NCBI GenBank assembly: GCA_029891345.1
Contig: CM056993.1
Span: 275,642,900 to 275,706,899, forward strand
Length of the DNA: 64,000 nucleotides
Reading direction: 5' to 3'
DNA from: Dryococelus australis
Lineage: Eukaryota; Arthropoda; Insecta; Phasmatodea; Phasmatidae
Every line of letters begins with the position of its first letter. The first letter of the stretch is position 1. The position numbers and the translations under genes are program-made. The notes beneath the pieces are model-generated. The model saw only the letters and a program-made list of their open reading frames with translations. It searched no databases and had not been told where the DNA came from. This document shows, piece by piece, positions 46,691 to 59,100 of this stretch.

Positions 46691-48796
46691 GGAACCATTC
46701 AACCGATTGAAATCAAATTTTGTATGTGGTCAGTTCATCATGTAAGAATTAAATTTAGTGATGGATATTGTTGTTGGGCCGCCATTTTGGAAGACATCGC
46801 TACATGAAAAACCAAAAATTTTACGTGATATCTCTGAAACTACTCAACCAATTCTTGCCAGATTTGGCAGTTAAGTAATATTATGGTAGGCAACGTAAAA
46901 TTATGCGACTTTAATCGATTCGGCACTTATTTTCAAAACTGTGGCAATACAAAATATCTTAGGTTTATTTGGTACAAGTTTCACGCCGTTTCTTCAATTT
47001 CGACCAAACTTTGTATACTGAAAGTACATATTACAATCATCATTTTTGCAAGATAGCACCACAACAATAAAAACAGTTTTTATGTCATCTCTCTGGAAAC
47101 ATTTGGCCGATTTCTACTAAATTTGGCAACCAAATAGTACTGCGGCAGGAGATGAAAACTGGTATGATTTAAGTAGGTTGGACAATTGTCTACACAATTA
47201 CAGCTATATAGTTATTTTAGTTTAATATGCTATATAATCTAAATTATGTAATTAATTTCAACTTAGCTTTGTATGCTATGTTCACGTCACACAAAGTTTC
47301 CTTTGTTCGCCTTTTCGTAATATTGCATCACATAAGAATTACAGTTTTTAATGTCATATCTCTGGAGAAAACCAACAGACTCCCTCCAGATTTGGGATAT
47401 AGGTAGCACTATAGCAGGCCAACTAATTTTACATGTTTTGAGTGGTTCAGACACTTATTTTCAAAACGGCTTATATATAAACAATTTAGCTCATTTGGTT
47501 ATATCTACGAAACTACGAAACAACTTTCAGCTTGCGACCTAACTTTGTATGCTGGCAATATATATTATTACCAACACATTTATCTGCAAAGAATCATATT
47601 TCTACGCTATTCTGTAAGATTGCCCAAATTGAAAATATGAAGTTTTGATGTCGTATCTCGGAATAAAATCAACCAATTCCTACAAAATGTTACACCTGAG
47701 TTGGGTTACAAAATGTTATGTATACTAACACGTTTTAGGTGCGGCAGGCCTTTTTTAAATGGCGTTATCATAAAAAATTTAAGTTAGTATGTTATGTCTT
47801 ACACAAATTTTTACAAATGTTGAACATTATGAGTATTAAATAGAAGTATCAATTGTGCATACAAAGATCCCCGTTTTTCGGTCTTTTTACAAAATATAAC
47901 CAAGTGAGAAAATTGAAATGTTTTGCCATATTTCCGTAACAGTTCAACTTTTTTTGCAAATTTTACACAGCATTTGTGCTACAGAAGGCCATGTATAATT
48001 ACGTAATTTTATCCCGATTTTACATTGAATTTTTAATTTCTTGGCCACACAATATTTTTATAAGTTTGTTAAGTATATTAAACAATTTAATAAAAGCCCA
48101 CTAAACTATTTACGTTCACATTACCTATTAGAAGCACTATACACGATACTTTTTAAATACATTTTTTAAAAGATTGTAGTGCTCGAGATATTAAGGCCTA
48201 CCTACCATATATGCTTTTAGTAACTTCATCAAATATTATTCGCACCAATGTAGAGGGAAATAGGTTCATTATTTAAATCGGTAACTTCGTCTGATCTTTA
48301 AAATTAATGAAGCATTGGCCATTGCATTTATTAACACATTGAAAGTAGTATGATTTGTATTTTATAAATTTTAAATTTTACCATCAAATTTTTTCTAGTT
48401 AAGATTTCAAAGTGTAGAAGTTAAAATGCTATCAATTCACAATATTTAAGCGCTAAGGGCTAGTAATGGTTTGAACTATATAAAATTTAATTTTGAAATT
48501 AATTTGTTCAATTAATTGCAATATACATTTTGTACGAATTTGTCTCAAAAGCTAAATTTTTTCTTGTGGTTATAATTACTGATACGAACATACTTTCGTT
48601 AATTAGCTCAATCTGTTAAGAAATATTTTTTTCATTTTCTTTTTTTTTTTTTTTTTTGCTTCTGACGCGGTATACAGCATGTGTTCTGTAATGGACGTTG
48701 CGGTAGTATGCGAGAACGTCTCAAGTCTCCAGGATTGTTTTATGAATGCAACTGGAACCATTCTACGTAAAAGTTTTTTGTATAAGTTAAGAAAGT

Positions 48797-49182
48797 CAAG
48801 AAGCGAGGGAGCGATACGGGCGGCACTAACACGCACTTCTAGCGCCTCATCGCTCCTACGCGTAAGGTGTGCAGTGTTTCCGTTGTAGCGCTGTACTATA
48901 TAAATTATATCTGTAACAGTGGGATTTTATTACACGCGATGAAAGCCTGCAGATTAAACTACGCCTCTACGGTCGTACTTTATTCTTATCGCTTAAGAAA
49001 ACTGCATACACAAGCTTTAAATATACAATATTTGACCATTTTCACGAATTTTTTTCCTCCAAAAATATACATAATGAAAAAAAAAAGAGTGGAAAAAAGG
49101 GGTATAGATAATTGGTTTTTTATCTTTTTCAAAATACTAATTTACCGAGATACGCGTATTCGCGCAAACAAGTATTTCACAG
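48797..49182 (+). repeat. Dispersed direct repeat, copy 2
   Basis: See copy 1 at 45468-45875. The two copies bracket the degenerate array at 46425-47800. Shared landmarks include gagatacgcgtattcgcgca at the 3' end of both. Confidence 0.8.
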
Positions 49183-50540
49183 AAAATGTTTCAGTACATC
49201 CTCCTCTTAGTGTTCAAGGCATTTTTAATACAACATGCTTACTAGCTGTGATCGTTTTCACCTCCCACCAATGGCCTTAACGGCAAAGATATGCAGGTTT
49301 CAACGTTTCGGCGAAACGCAGTCCTCAGTAGCTCAGAATAGATCTGCAAACTTCTCCCAGTATTCGGTATGTTCAGAATGATTGATGTAGTTGCTGGCAA
49401 TAATCACATAATAAACGCGCTGGCATTTCTAACGTGCACGACATAATGCCGCAGCAGACTATCAACGAAAAAAAACGCTGTGCACGAACGTATTCATCAT
49501 GCAGATTACGTTCATTCCACCCTGGTGATCGAACGAGCAGAACGCTGAAAGTCCTTTCTTAGCACGATATCTGGCACCGACGTTCAGTTATGATTTTAGA
49601 ATCATATGGTACGTGTTGTTGCAGATAGCATATTCGAGTACGTCGATGCCAAATAAGGAAAACTAATTTTTCGTGAATTCTAACAAGCAGTCCTAAATAA
49701 TGCTTTTACATTCATTTATGTTGGAATATTTCTTTGTACACAAATATTCACTTCTATATTTTCTTCAGTCGTGCTAGAAGTGAGTGTTGTGTAAGTATAA
49801 AAATTAATTCTCAATGTAATATTTAAAAAAATATTTTAAAATTATTAATTCAGGTTCTTCTTTTCATAGTTTTAACTTACTGGCATTTAAAATCCTGTAA
49901 ATGTAATGAAAACTTCTTTAGCGTTAAGTATTAATTCACTACACCACTCATGGTAGACATGTCTCGCCCCTGGCCATTTTGATTAACGAACTATTGTAAT
50001 TAGTTACTGGTGGAAAATAAACACACAGAAGGCAGGGAAGTAAACAGGGAGAAGCGGTAAGAATTGCTACTGTTACGAGTAGCTGTGTCTGGCTACCCAT
50101 ACAACTGCCGTAAAATTGTCTCGACCTGGGGTCACCGAACATTTTAACACGTGACTTCGGATAAAGAAGATTACGTCTACTTTAGAACTAATGAAATACA
50201 ACAAATTAAAAAATAGTATGTCTGGTACACGCCTTTCTAACCAAAGGCGGCAATTAGAGAGTGTTGGGAGGGGGGACAGTCATCACTCCCTCCCCCTCAC
50301 ACACGCATGCTTTTGCATAATTATTTTAGCTTAACTTTCCTCAACTAAGTAGTTTATAAAATTACCATATAAACTTTTCGTTCACGGCTTCAGTTAAAAA
50401 TCAGCTGAGCAGAGAAGCGAAACTCCCGTGCATTGGAACGACTAGTTATTTCAGGCCGTAAAATGTAAACAAGTAGCAAATACACTACCAACGGAAAAAA
50501 AAAACCTAAAATGGCAGTAGACACAACAACATATTCAGTA
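49183..50540. other. Intergenic, no gene recognised
   Basis: Mixed composition; nothing recognised. Confidence 0.4.
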
Positions 50541-50720
50541 TATAGTCCATTCACGGTTACTTCCAACTTTCTTGAAGCCCTGATAAAATCCTACTTCAGT
50601 GATATTCCTACGCCTTATGCAAACAAAGTTTAACTGAGTCTGGAAAATTACACCAAAGGGACAAGGCACCGCATTTGTGCGTGCTCAACGTAATAATGTT
50701 TTGCATAGGAAGTATTTTTT
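50541..50720 (-). mobile_element. MITE fragment, TATAGTCCATTCACGGTT family
   Basis: Starts tatagtccattcacggttac, then cttgaagccctgat. Inner landmarks (ggaaaattacaccaaaggga, gcgtgctcaac) are the reverse complement of 52444-52594. The far end is not recognisable. Confidence 0.65.
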
Positions 50721-52026
50721 ACTAGGCATTGCCAACGCACTTATATCCTCTCTGCTTTTATTCATATTAAGTATGGTTGATATTTTATTAGTTATATATA
50801 TAATATATATATAATAAGTATAAGTTAGAGTTAACAACATACATAACGTGGTTTTATTTTAATACTAGTATAAAAGGCTTGCGATGCACGACATATTTAG
50901 GAAACAACCAATCCTGTCACACATGGGGTGATTTTACAAATATTTGATTCATTAAGTATGAAGATATCGCGAATAGAATATAGATACTGTACTTTTAACA
51001 TGACTAAGACACGTTATTTAAATTAATACTATACATATAAATGGCACTTATTTCATTTTAATGTGGCGTTTCTAGTATTTCATCTATGTTTAAGGTAATG
51101 TCGCCATTTTTCGCGGGGACGAAATTTTCGTATCTACCTATACAATTCTAGAGAATTATCGCATCTCTGGTTAGTGTCTGTGCTGCTGCACCCTTGTTCC
51201 ACCCTCCTACGAATTTGGCACTCAATCACCTCCACTGCTTATAACCAAATCAAATGGTGATAATAATCTCTTGTGAGAATATATTTCACCTTAATTTCTT
51301 AAGTGTCTGTCTCATCGGAAAGTTTTGCTCAAATTTAGTATTTTCATATGTTAACATACTTATCTGACTAGGAGGTGTGACGAAAGGTTACGCGTCTTAT
51401 TACACTTGAATAAAAAGTTCATAAATCATTTAGGAGAATTATATTTCCTTATATGCAAAAATACTAATCGGGATATTAACTAAGTGGGGGAGGATTAAAA
51501 TGAAAATATATCAATGTTAAGGAAGAACAGCGTAAATTACCAGGCATGGGGGTGGGAATCATTTTCACCCGCCGGGTGCAATCTGCCGGGATCAAGTATA
51601 CGACATTCCAAATTCAATTTTTGATACACCCCTGCATGTTACAAACAAGCTCGAAAGATTACCTTACACAATTTTGCTTGTATTGATTTGTGTGTGATCG
51701 TGTACTGGTTCCTGTTGCTTGAAACATGTGTCATACGCATGGTATTCATACGTGCTCTAGATCAAGAATAATAGTTAACTCTTTCAGATTCAGTGTGTAG
51801 TATAATTGCGTACATAATGAACAGTGATGTTTTATTTTCGCCGGTACAATACACTGCGAAGTTCAGTGCCCAATGTTCTTCGCGGTGGGGAACAGATCCG
51901 TAAACCGGGGGATTGTTTTAGGTGAAGAGTAACTCATATCACTCACAATCACCGCTATCGCCATCGCCGTTATCATCGAACGCAAGGACTACAGCTCATT
52001 GGCTGTATCAACGGGAATAAACGCTT
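50721..52026. other. AT-rich intergenic
   Basis: Contains tatata palindromes near 50783-50815. No gene recognised. Confidence 0.4.
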
Positions 52027-52594
52027 TGTATGAGCTGTTCACGGTAAACTGAGCCATTTTGGAAGCCCGGCTAAAGATCTTCTTGTATACATGTTCTGTA
52101 TTCTTCGAGCATGTAAAATTGTCAGTGCCATTGGCCTGATTAATTTATTCGTGCTTCGGTCAAGTGAACTGAGTAAGTGTTACAACCTTTGTGTAGTCTC
52201 TTTGCAGTTTCTTCGCCCTTTTTGAATCAAACCATTGAAAAATCTCCCCATGTATGCCGTGTTTAGTTATTTCCAACATATCACATATATCACAAGCGTT
52301 TTATACTTGTGTTCACAAAAGTTACATTTCTTCTGTTAAATTGGAATGTTATTCATATTTCGTCTATAAAATATAATGCAGTGAGAAAACATGCGTGTCG
52401 GCAAGACTCCCTAGTAAGAAATGCGCAGTGCTTATAAAAAATGCTGTTACACTGAGTGCGCACGAATTCGGTGCGTTGTCGTTTGGTGTAATTTTCTAGA
52501 CTGCGTTAAGCTAAGTTTGTAAGAGGCGGAGGAATATCCTGGTAGTAGAACTTTAGCAGGGCTTCAAAATTTGAAGTAACCGTGAATGGATTAT
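52027..52594. mobile_element. MITE, TATAGTCCATTCACGGTT-related, full length
   Basis: The left end is tatgagctgttcacggtaaa, then ttggaagcccg. The right end is gggcttcaaaatttgaagta, then accgtgaatggattata. The interior aaaccattgaaaaatctccc and cgaattcggtgcgttgtcg match the element nested in the satellite at 10055-10451. 568 bp with no ORF. Confidence 0.7.
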
Positions 52595-52689
52595 ATTTAT
52601 AAAAAAATGCAAATTCTCACATATGTTAAATAAATATACAGCAAAATAAATTATTTTACTCATAGCTAATACTTTTAATTTAACGTTAA

Positions 52690-53945
52690 AACATGGAACT
52701 AATTTCGCTCGGTCGTTACTAACCAAAGTGGGGCATACCGGTCAGTATGCATGTTAAAAAGTAGATGCAAGTAGTAACAGTGGCATTTTTTAAAGGTTGA
52801 TTTCAAAAGCACTCAGTTAACTGTGGACTGTATTTAGTGTTTAAGTACAGCAATGACGAAAATAAAAATAAGTCATATTTCCAACACCTTAAACTACATA
52901 TGAGAGAGGAACTGGATTTCTTAAACGGTAAAAACAATTCAGTGATTACTAAAGGTGTATAACGGACACCTTGACTCAATTTGTAAGATTCGGATTTTTT
53001 TTTTAATTCTGGCTATGTTAAAGGATTTTTTATGCACTGAGTCAGGGGTTATTAGACACTCCCACACTCTACTTTCCATCAAGTCCGACGAGAATACGCC
53101 CTTGAGATCAAGCGCTGTCAATCAGAAATGGTTAGTACTTAATCTGCTTCTCTCTGCACATTGTAGTTGATGTTGTGGTTTCGGCTGCGGTCCCGGAGGT
53201 TTGTGGAATCTGTTTGCCATACAACGGCTAACCGCATCGTTGCCGACATGGATGAGGCACTAAGATAATACAATATTGTTTAGCCTATTTTTATGGGCTA
53301 ACTGATAAACTGTTTAGTATTTTTTATCTCATCTGCAATTATACTTCTAAAGAAATTAACTGTTACACAATTATTACAAAAAGGAATATTATAAAGTCAT
53401 TAACAGTAATCAGCTGCTTACGCCATAGCGTCTGCACAATCATAGATCATTAACATGTATAATGATAAAATCCAGAATGTATTTTTCTCTCGCCCTTTTA
53501 AAGGCCCTTAATTTGCCAGTGAACAAAAAGTTATAGAATATTGTCAAACCGAAACTGAAATTATTGGTTCAGCATTATTTCAGTTACAAAAGTGCCTAGC
53601 CAACAAACGTAAACAATAAATTTTGAGCATGCATTATCTTTGAATATGAACTACAACTTTATGATTCAAAGGAAATATTGGTACTTTCTTGATTGCAATG
53701 CAAATTATCTTAAAGGAGTGAGAAGTAATTTTTTATCTCGCTTTTGAAATAAAACTTACGTTTCGACTTTGCATATTGCAATATTAATGATAAATATACG
53801 TATATACAGGTTTAAGTGATTCTCCTGGAAATGCGTAAGTAGTATACGGGCAGTGACCGGATAGTATTTCGCTATTTTTTTCTTATAATTACACAAAACC
53901 TTGACTATTAGTGAAATTAAAAAATATAAATCAAAACTTAATTAA
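52690..53945. other. Intergenic with a small MITE fragment (about 52720-52830)
   Basis: The part ttttttaaaggttgatttca near 52790 matches the end of the 24681-25095 element. The rest is AT-rich with no gene recognised. Confidence 0.4.
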
Positions 53946-55530
53946 TCTATACTAATATTATGAAGAGGTAGTGTTTGTAACTTTGTGTGTTTGTGTGTTT
54001 GGATGTAGGAGGTAATCTTCGAAACTACTCATCCGATTTTAAAAATTCTTTCACCAGTAGAATGCTACGTTATCACTGAGTGTCATAGGCTATATTTTAT
54101 TTAGGGATCCCTACTAAAACTCCAATAATGTAACCCAAAGTGTAAATAAATGACGTATAAAATTCCTTACATTGCGTGCGCTGCGAAAACTATTGATGAT
54201 AGAACAAAATAATGTACTACGGCTTTGCAGGACGGACAGATTCGGAAAATAAAACGTGCTGTGTGCTGCTTACGGCGCCAACCTTAGAAGCTCTACTGCC
54301 ATTATGGGGGGAGTTACTTTTGTGTTTGCTGGGGATTTTCGGCAGACACTCCCTGTAGTTACAAAAGGGACGCGTGCAGATATCATCAAAGCATGTCTTA
54401 AATCATCTCCCTTATGGAGTTCTATTCAACACCTAAATTTGCGAACGAATATGAGAGCCTATCTTGGTGAAGACACGCATAAAGATTTCCCACAACAATT
54501 GCTCAGACTTGGTGAAGGAGTTTTTCCTTCTCTAAATTTGGGCACTAATTCTGCTGAAATCATTTTAAATGAGACATTAGATCAGATTGCCCACAGTCTG
54601 CAGCATCTTATAGAAGCAGTATATCCGGGCCTCTAAAATTTACTAGAAAGAGACTTTCACTGGTTGTGTTCCAAGGCAATAGTATCGCCTAGGAACGACA
54701 CTGTCAATGAAATCAACAATCTCATTATACAAAGATTTCCCGGCCAAGTCAAAACCTATAAGTCGATTGACACAGTCACCAATGTTGACGATGTCGTCCA
54801 CTTTCCTCAAGATTTTCTAAATTCGCTTAATCCTTCTGGCTTGCCACCTCACGAACTATCATTAAAAGTCGGTTCTCCTATGATGCTTTTAAGGAATATA
54901 AGCCCTCCTAACATGTGTAATAGCACATGATTGCTCATTAAAGACTTGAAAGACAATTTGATTGTCGCGACCATCCTCACCGGTCCAGCAGCCGGCCAGC
55001 TGGCAAACATCCCGAGGATTCCCATGAGTCCCACGGATTTGCCAATATCTTTCAAACGGTTGCAATTTCCCGTAAAAACATTGTTCGCGATTACTATTAA
55101 TAAGTCCCAGGGTCAAACGTTCTCTTTGGTTGGAATCGACCTACGAAAAGAGTGTTTTTCCCATGGCCAACTATATGTTGGTTTATCACGAGTTGGAAGT
55201 CCCGAGAAACAGTACATTTTGCTACCACACAATAACAGGACGTCAAACATTGTCTACAGAAAATGTCTTAGCCAATAACATATTAAATACTTCTATCTCA
55301 GATAAATTTCATTGCAATATAATGTATGTTAATATGAATAATTATAAAAAAGTAAAAAAATATCAAATAAAAATAGCAAAAAAACTTTAAATTATAAATT
55401 TTTTTATTAATTATTAAATTATAATGTGCTTTTTTTAATGCTTTAGGAGAGTTTACCCAACCTAATTAACGCCGGGTTAAGAAGTTTTTTATCTTAATTG
55501 CACTCGTGCGAAGCCGGGGCGGGTCGCTAG
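53946..55530 (+). mobile_element. Helitron with helicase remnant, internally deleted
   Basis: It starts TCTATACTAATATTATGAAG after an A and ends GGGGCGGGTCGCTAG before a T, matching Helitron termini (5'-TC, 3'-CTAG, A/T insertion). The 5' subterminal part has gaaactactcatccgatttt. About 1.6 kb, against several kb for autonomous copies. The replication-initiator (Rep) domain and the N-terminal part of the helicase are missing. Confidence 0.88.
54232..55278 (+). pseudogene. Helitron Pif1-type helicase, C-terminal two thirds, two stops
   Basis: One frame covers the region. VTFVFAGDFRQTLPVV is helicase motif III; RTNMRAYL follows. SKAIVSPRNDTVNEINNLI, then LSLKVGSPMMLLRNISPP, then FAITINKSQGQTFSLVGIDL and CFSHGQLYVGLSRV (motifs V/VI) complete it, ending at TAA 55278. 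In-frame stops are TAA at 54634-54636 and TGA at 54928-54930; the second sits where Arg is expected and is a likely CpG transition. The Walker A and Walker B part is absent. The intact protein would unwind DNA during rolling-circle transposition. Confidence 0.93.
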
Positions 55531-55533
55531 TCA

Positions 55534-56049
55534 TCTATACGCCTAGAATAAAACAAAGTCGCCCGGTCGCGTGTGTGTGTATTCGGCTGGCTTCTAAACT
55601 ACTTGATGGATTTGGATGCAGTTTTCACCATCATTTACAGAATTTCTCGAGGAAGGTTTGGACATATAATAAATTAATATTTAATATAAGGATAGTAGAT
55701 AAATACCGACTTTTGTAATCGGTCGGAAAAAAAAGCCGCTTTTCGGGCTCTTACGTGGCTTACGCTGACCAAACCATAAAAGGTACACCAATTTAATGTG
55801 CAACAGAATTGTAGATCTCAACAAGATGTACAAAAAAGTCCACGACAGCATATGTTTATCTTTCAAGGATGACCCACAGTAACAATTTTTGTCTTTTAAA
55901 ATTTGTAAAAAAATAGGGATTCACTTACGAGTACCACACAAAGTTAATCATACATTAGTTACGTTAAGCTTTTAGTACATATACTAGCTGTAAACTTAAA
56001 CAACGCCATATTTTTAAATCGCATCCGAGAGGCCGGGCTGGGTCGCTAG
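55534..56049 (+). mobile_element. Non-autonomous Helitron, three bases after the first
   Basis: It starts TCTATACGCCTAGAATAAAA after A (55533) and ends gaggccgggctgggtcgctag before T (56050). 516 bp. The 3' end closely resembles that of the 53946-55530 copy. A CpG-rich start (gtcgcccggtcgcg) and the text actacttgatggatttggat are typical of these elements. No intact ORF. Confidence 0.8.
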
Positions 56050-56861
56050 TCATTAATAAATACAGATCATTTAAAACTTACCGTCACGTCAAGTAACTAG
56101 GAGGACTATTCCCCACAATGCTACTCGCTAGGGTGGGTTCACATTTTACTTCTCTGTTGGAAACGAAGTAGCAACGTTTATTCCCGGGATCTTCTAGGAC
56201 CGCCTTCACCGGTATTTGCTTGTATGTGTGAAAGGCATAAACGTAATTCGGTATCCTGAAAGGAAATTAGTATGCGTGAACTCTGAACACTGCGTTACTT
56301 AGCATACTTGATCACGTGTCGGTATACTTGACTTCTGATAAAGATAAAGATGATAGGGTTCGATCGTAATTGACAGCAAGGGGGTGGGGTGGGGGTTCGT
56401 CCTCTCCAAGTGGTTTCGCATTCCCATTCAAGACAAATAACGTTAAAATTTATTCATATGTACATTTCTAATGCTTTGCCCACAATATTAAGTCACTAAC
56501 TTGCCAGTGTCCGTTAAATAAATAAATAAATATTAGGTCATATGAACTCTATTGGCGCTGTTAAATTAAAGGATAAACTTATATATGTCAATATGCTCCA
56601 GCAGGGTTATTTAAACACAGCCCCTTAAATGTACACAAAATTGAACTTGTTCTAGTGGTTACATCCCTGTAAATAAATGTAAACGAAAGTAAAGGTTAAC
56701 ACAAGAAACATGTTCCCGTAATTATTTATTGTCGCCTCCGGCATTATTAATGTATTGGTTTTTTACTTTAATGTAAATAGCCTGACATTATATCGCTATT
56801 TGACCTGGCTATTTATTAATTTCAACTAATACAGAAAATACCGTCAATTCCAATTATCTTA
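56050..56861. other. Intergenic, no gene recognised
   Basis: Includes a short AAAT run near 56515-56531. Confidence 0.4.
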
Positions 56862-57085
56862 AAGGCTGTTCACGATAAAGTGAGCACTTTAGAAATGAAC
56901 CTTAGAAAAAAGTTATTGACCCTACATGCAAAAATTTTAATGGGCGCACTGAGTGACATTCGCCCAGTGAAGTTGGTAACGATGGAGGGGGGCGTAATTA
57001 GACATCTTAACGTTGAATAAAAAGTGCTAGGTAATAATTTGTGACAACTTAAAATTATTTATTTCGCTTTCTGTTTTTTAAATGC
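56862..57085 (-). mobile_element. MITE fragment related to 24681-25095
   Basis: Starts aggctgttcacgataaagtg, then agcactttagaa. The inner gggcgcactgagtgacattc and gttggtaacgatgga match the reverse complement of the element next to the Polinton. One end only. Confidence 0.6.
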
Positions 57086-58089
57086 ACCGAAGTATAAAAA
57101 TGAGCATATTTGTATAGTGTTTACTTTCTGAATAATTTTACAGTTTCATTTGGCCGACTCATGAATAAAGTGATGAGGCCCATGGCAATGTTAATTTTGC
57201 ATAAAGCGGAAGAACATAAAACGTGCGTAAAGTCGGAGAGTAACGCAGAAGAAAAGTCGTTGTTGTGTACTTGCGCTATTAGTTTGCTTTGAATAAGAAG
57301 TGTATGCGATCAGAACAATTTCGGAACTTATATAACCGTGTACAGAGCTGAACACGTTTGGAAGTGATGTAGTTCCATATCCCAAGTGACCGTGGCGTAT
57401 GCTTTAAAAAAATGTTTCTCGCGCCGAAGTCGCTTGTTCCCTTCTTCTATGAAAGAGCCCTCCCGCTCTTGACTGCCCTCCTGTGAAACTCTTCAACTAA
57501 TTGACTGGCATCGACCAAACCACGTGTTGGGCAGACCCGTAACTAGAGCAACAGGCCGTGGCGAGGGTGTTTCCATTACCGACCGATCGTTATTCATATG
57601 GTAATTTACCACGCACAGATGAACTTTGCGTCGCATTGGAGACCTCCGAAGGCTCAGAAGTTTCAGGATCGAGTCCTACTTGGGTACAACATGAACTTGT
57701 CATTTCTTTTACAATATTTAGTTTATGTTTATGTACTGCGTAATCCGTCCCTCGTGCAACCTATTTGCTAAAGGCGAGAGTGTTAAAAAAAAAAATATTA
57801 ATAGAAAAATATCTTCTTTGCATAATTAAACATCTCGAAAGCATTCGGTTACGCTATTTGGCCCACACGAGAATTAAAAAATTCGAAGTTGATAATATAA
57901 GATAAGCATAAGCCACAAATGAAAGTTTATCTGTCATGTAAACTAATAATAGCATCGTTTGAATTTATACGTATGTGTATCGCAAACATGTTTTCAAAAG
58001 TGATTGTTACCTCTATTAAAATAACCTTGAGGGTGCAAAGGACTTTCGTTCAAAAGTGTGTTCCAAGCACAGCAGTACGGAAAACAGAA
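57086..58089. other. Intergenic, no gene recognised
   Basis: A tRNA B-box-like string (aggatcgagtcct) near 57665 is isolated. No supported gene. Confidence 0.4.
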
Positions 58090-58620
58090 ACGTCCATGTA
58101 ACAGGCGGCAGGCAAGAAAAATGCAAGTAATATGATCGTCTATGGCTCAGATGCAGGAAGTGCGCCGTCTGTCCATGTTCGATGAGGTTGTGGACGAGAT
58201 CTTGAAGCATCATGGCCCATGTCTCTTTTAGCGCCGATCACAGCTGTGGAGTTGTTGCTGGCGGCTAGAAGCATGCTGTCAGCCGTCTATCGAGAAAGTC
58301 CCGCAGGTGTTCCATTGGGTTTAGGTCCTGGAACCGCGTAGGCCAATCCCTGCGGCGAATATCTTTGCTCAGCGATAGACATTGTTGTCCGTGAAGAGGA
58401 ACTCGGGGCCTACAGCATCCCGTAAAAGACGCACGTAAGGAAGGAGATTATCGGTACAATTGTGGTCACGTATGGCTGAACCTCACTGGAAGATGTGAAG
58501 ATCCATGCAGCCAGCAAACAATGTGCCTCCTCAAATGAAAACTCCGCCAAAGTTTTGGTTCAAAAAGTGTGAATAAACCGCGAATAGACTACACAGAACA
58601 GCATGTGTGTGCCGGTGAGT
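58090..58620 (-). pseudogene. Second Tc1-family transposase relic
   Basis: Minus-strand frames give LFAGCMDLHIFQ (after GGVFI), DHNCTDNLLPYVRLLRDAVG, EFLFTDNNVYR (second catalytic Asp block), RRDWPTRFQDLNPMEHLRDF (third catalytic Asp block, about 58298-58360) and MMLQDLVHNLIEHG. Several stops and frame changes. It belongs to a different Tc1 lineage from the copy at 18293-18833 (QDLNPMEH versus SPDLNPIEH). Terminal inverted repeats are not recognisable. Confidence 0.8.
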
Positions 58621-58649
58621 CCTGTAATGCTAAGACATGCTTGAGTTTA

Positions 58650-59100
58650 AAGTGTTTGATATGAGCGGTTATTGTATTTCGACTGGTGTCAGCCCGCATG
58701 GTGGGTGGTATGAGAAGAATTTTATTTTGTCACTGGTATGGGCTGTATGTTCGCTTTGTATGGCCCGTATGGACGAATGGTTGAGGTATACTATAGTTAT
58801 AGTTTTGTGGTATGGTTGTTAGGTATAAGCAGTGTTGGTTGCTAGAACAAGTAGAATGGGTGTTAGGTTATGGGCTGGTCTCAGCTATATAGTTGCTCAA
58901 GTTATGATGGCTAGTGTGTTTGGAGTATTGGGTGGTGCAGTTGAATTTAATTTTTCTTTGCTTACGGGAGGTGGGGTGTTGGGTGGTCTGTTATGACTTG
59001 GGTTATATAATGGATGGTATTGTGGTGTAGTGACTAGTACATATTTGACTGGTGTCAACCAGTAGAGCAGAAAGTTTGAGTGGTAAGTAAATTTTTTGGT
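58650..59100. other. G+T-rich strand-asymmetric segment
   Basis: The plus strand is strongly G/T-rich with recurring tatgg, gggtg and gttaggt words (gtggtatggttgttaggtat; ggaggtggggtgttgggtgg). The string gactggtgtca occurs near both ends (58679, 59049). No protein family recognised in any frame. Confidence 0.5.

Larger units (their letters stand above)
46425..47800. repeat. Degenerate tandem array, about 250-300-bp period, about 5 units
   Basis: The following blocks recur in order: atgtcatatctctgga-like, then aaccgattcctaccagatttgg-like, then gtactatggcaggcaac-like, then cacttattttcaaaac, then aactttgtatgctggca-like. Examples of cacttattttcaaaac(t/g)g lie near 46926 and 47451, with a related string near 46535; of the gtat..ctctgga block near 46830, 47083 and 47352. 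A TA microsatellite (46611-46688) sits inside the first unit. No coding function apparent. Confidence 0.7.

Noticed and set aside
54849..55116. Minus-strand ORFs inside the Helitron
   Set aside because: Shadows of the Pif1-type helicase frame on the opposite strand.
57640..57690. Possible tRNA gene (gatcgagtcct B-box-like string)
   Set aside because: No A box at the right spacing and no cloverleaf can be drawn; likely an old SINE relic or chance.
58650..59100. Nuclear mitochondrial insertion
   Set aside because: The G/T-rich strand hinted at it, but no mitochondrial protein motif could be read under either code and insect mtDNA would be more AT-rich.
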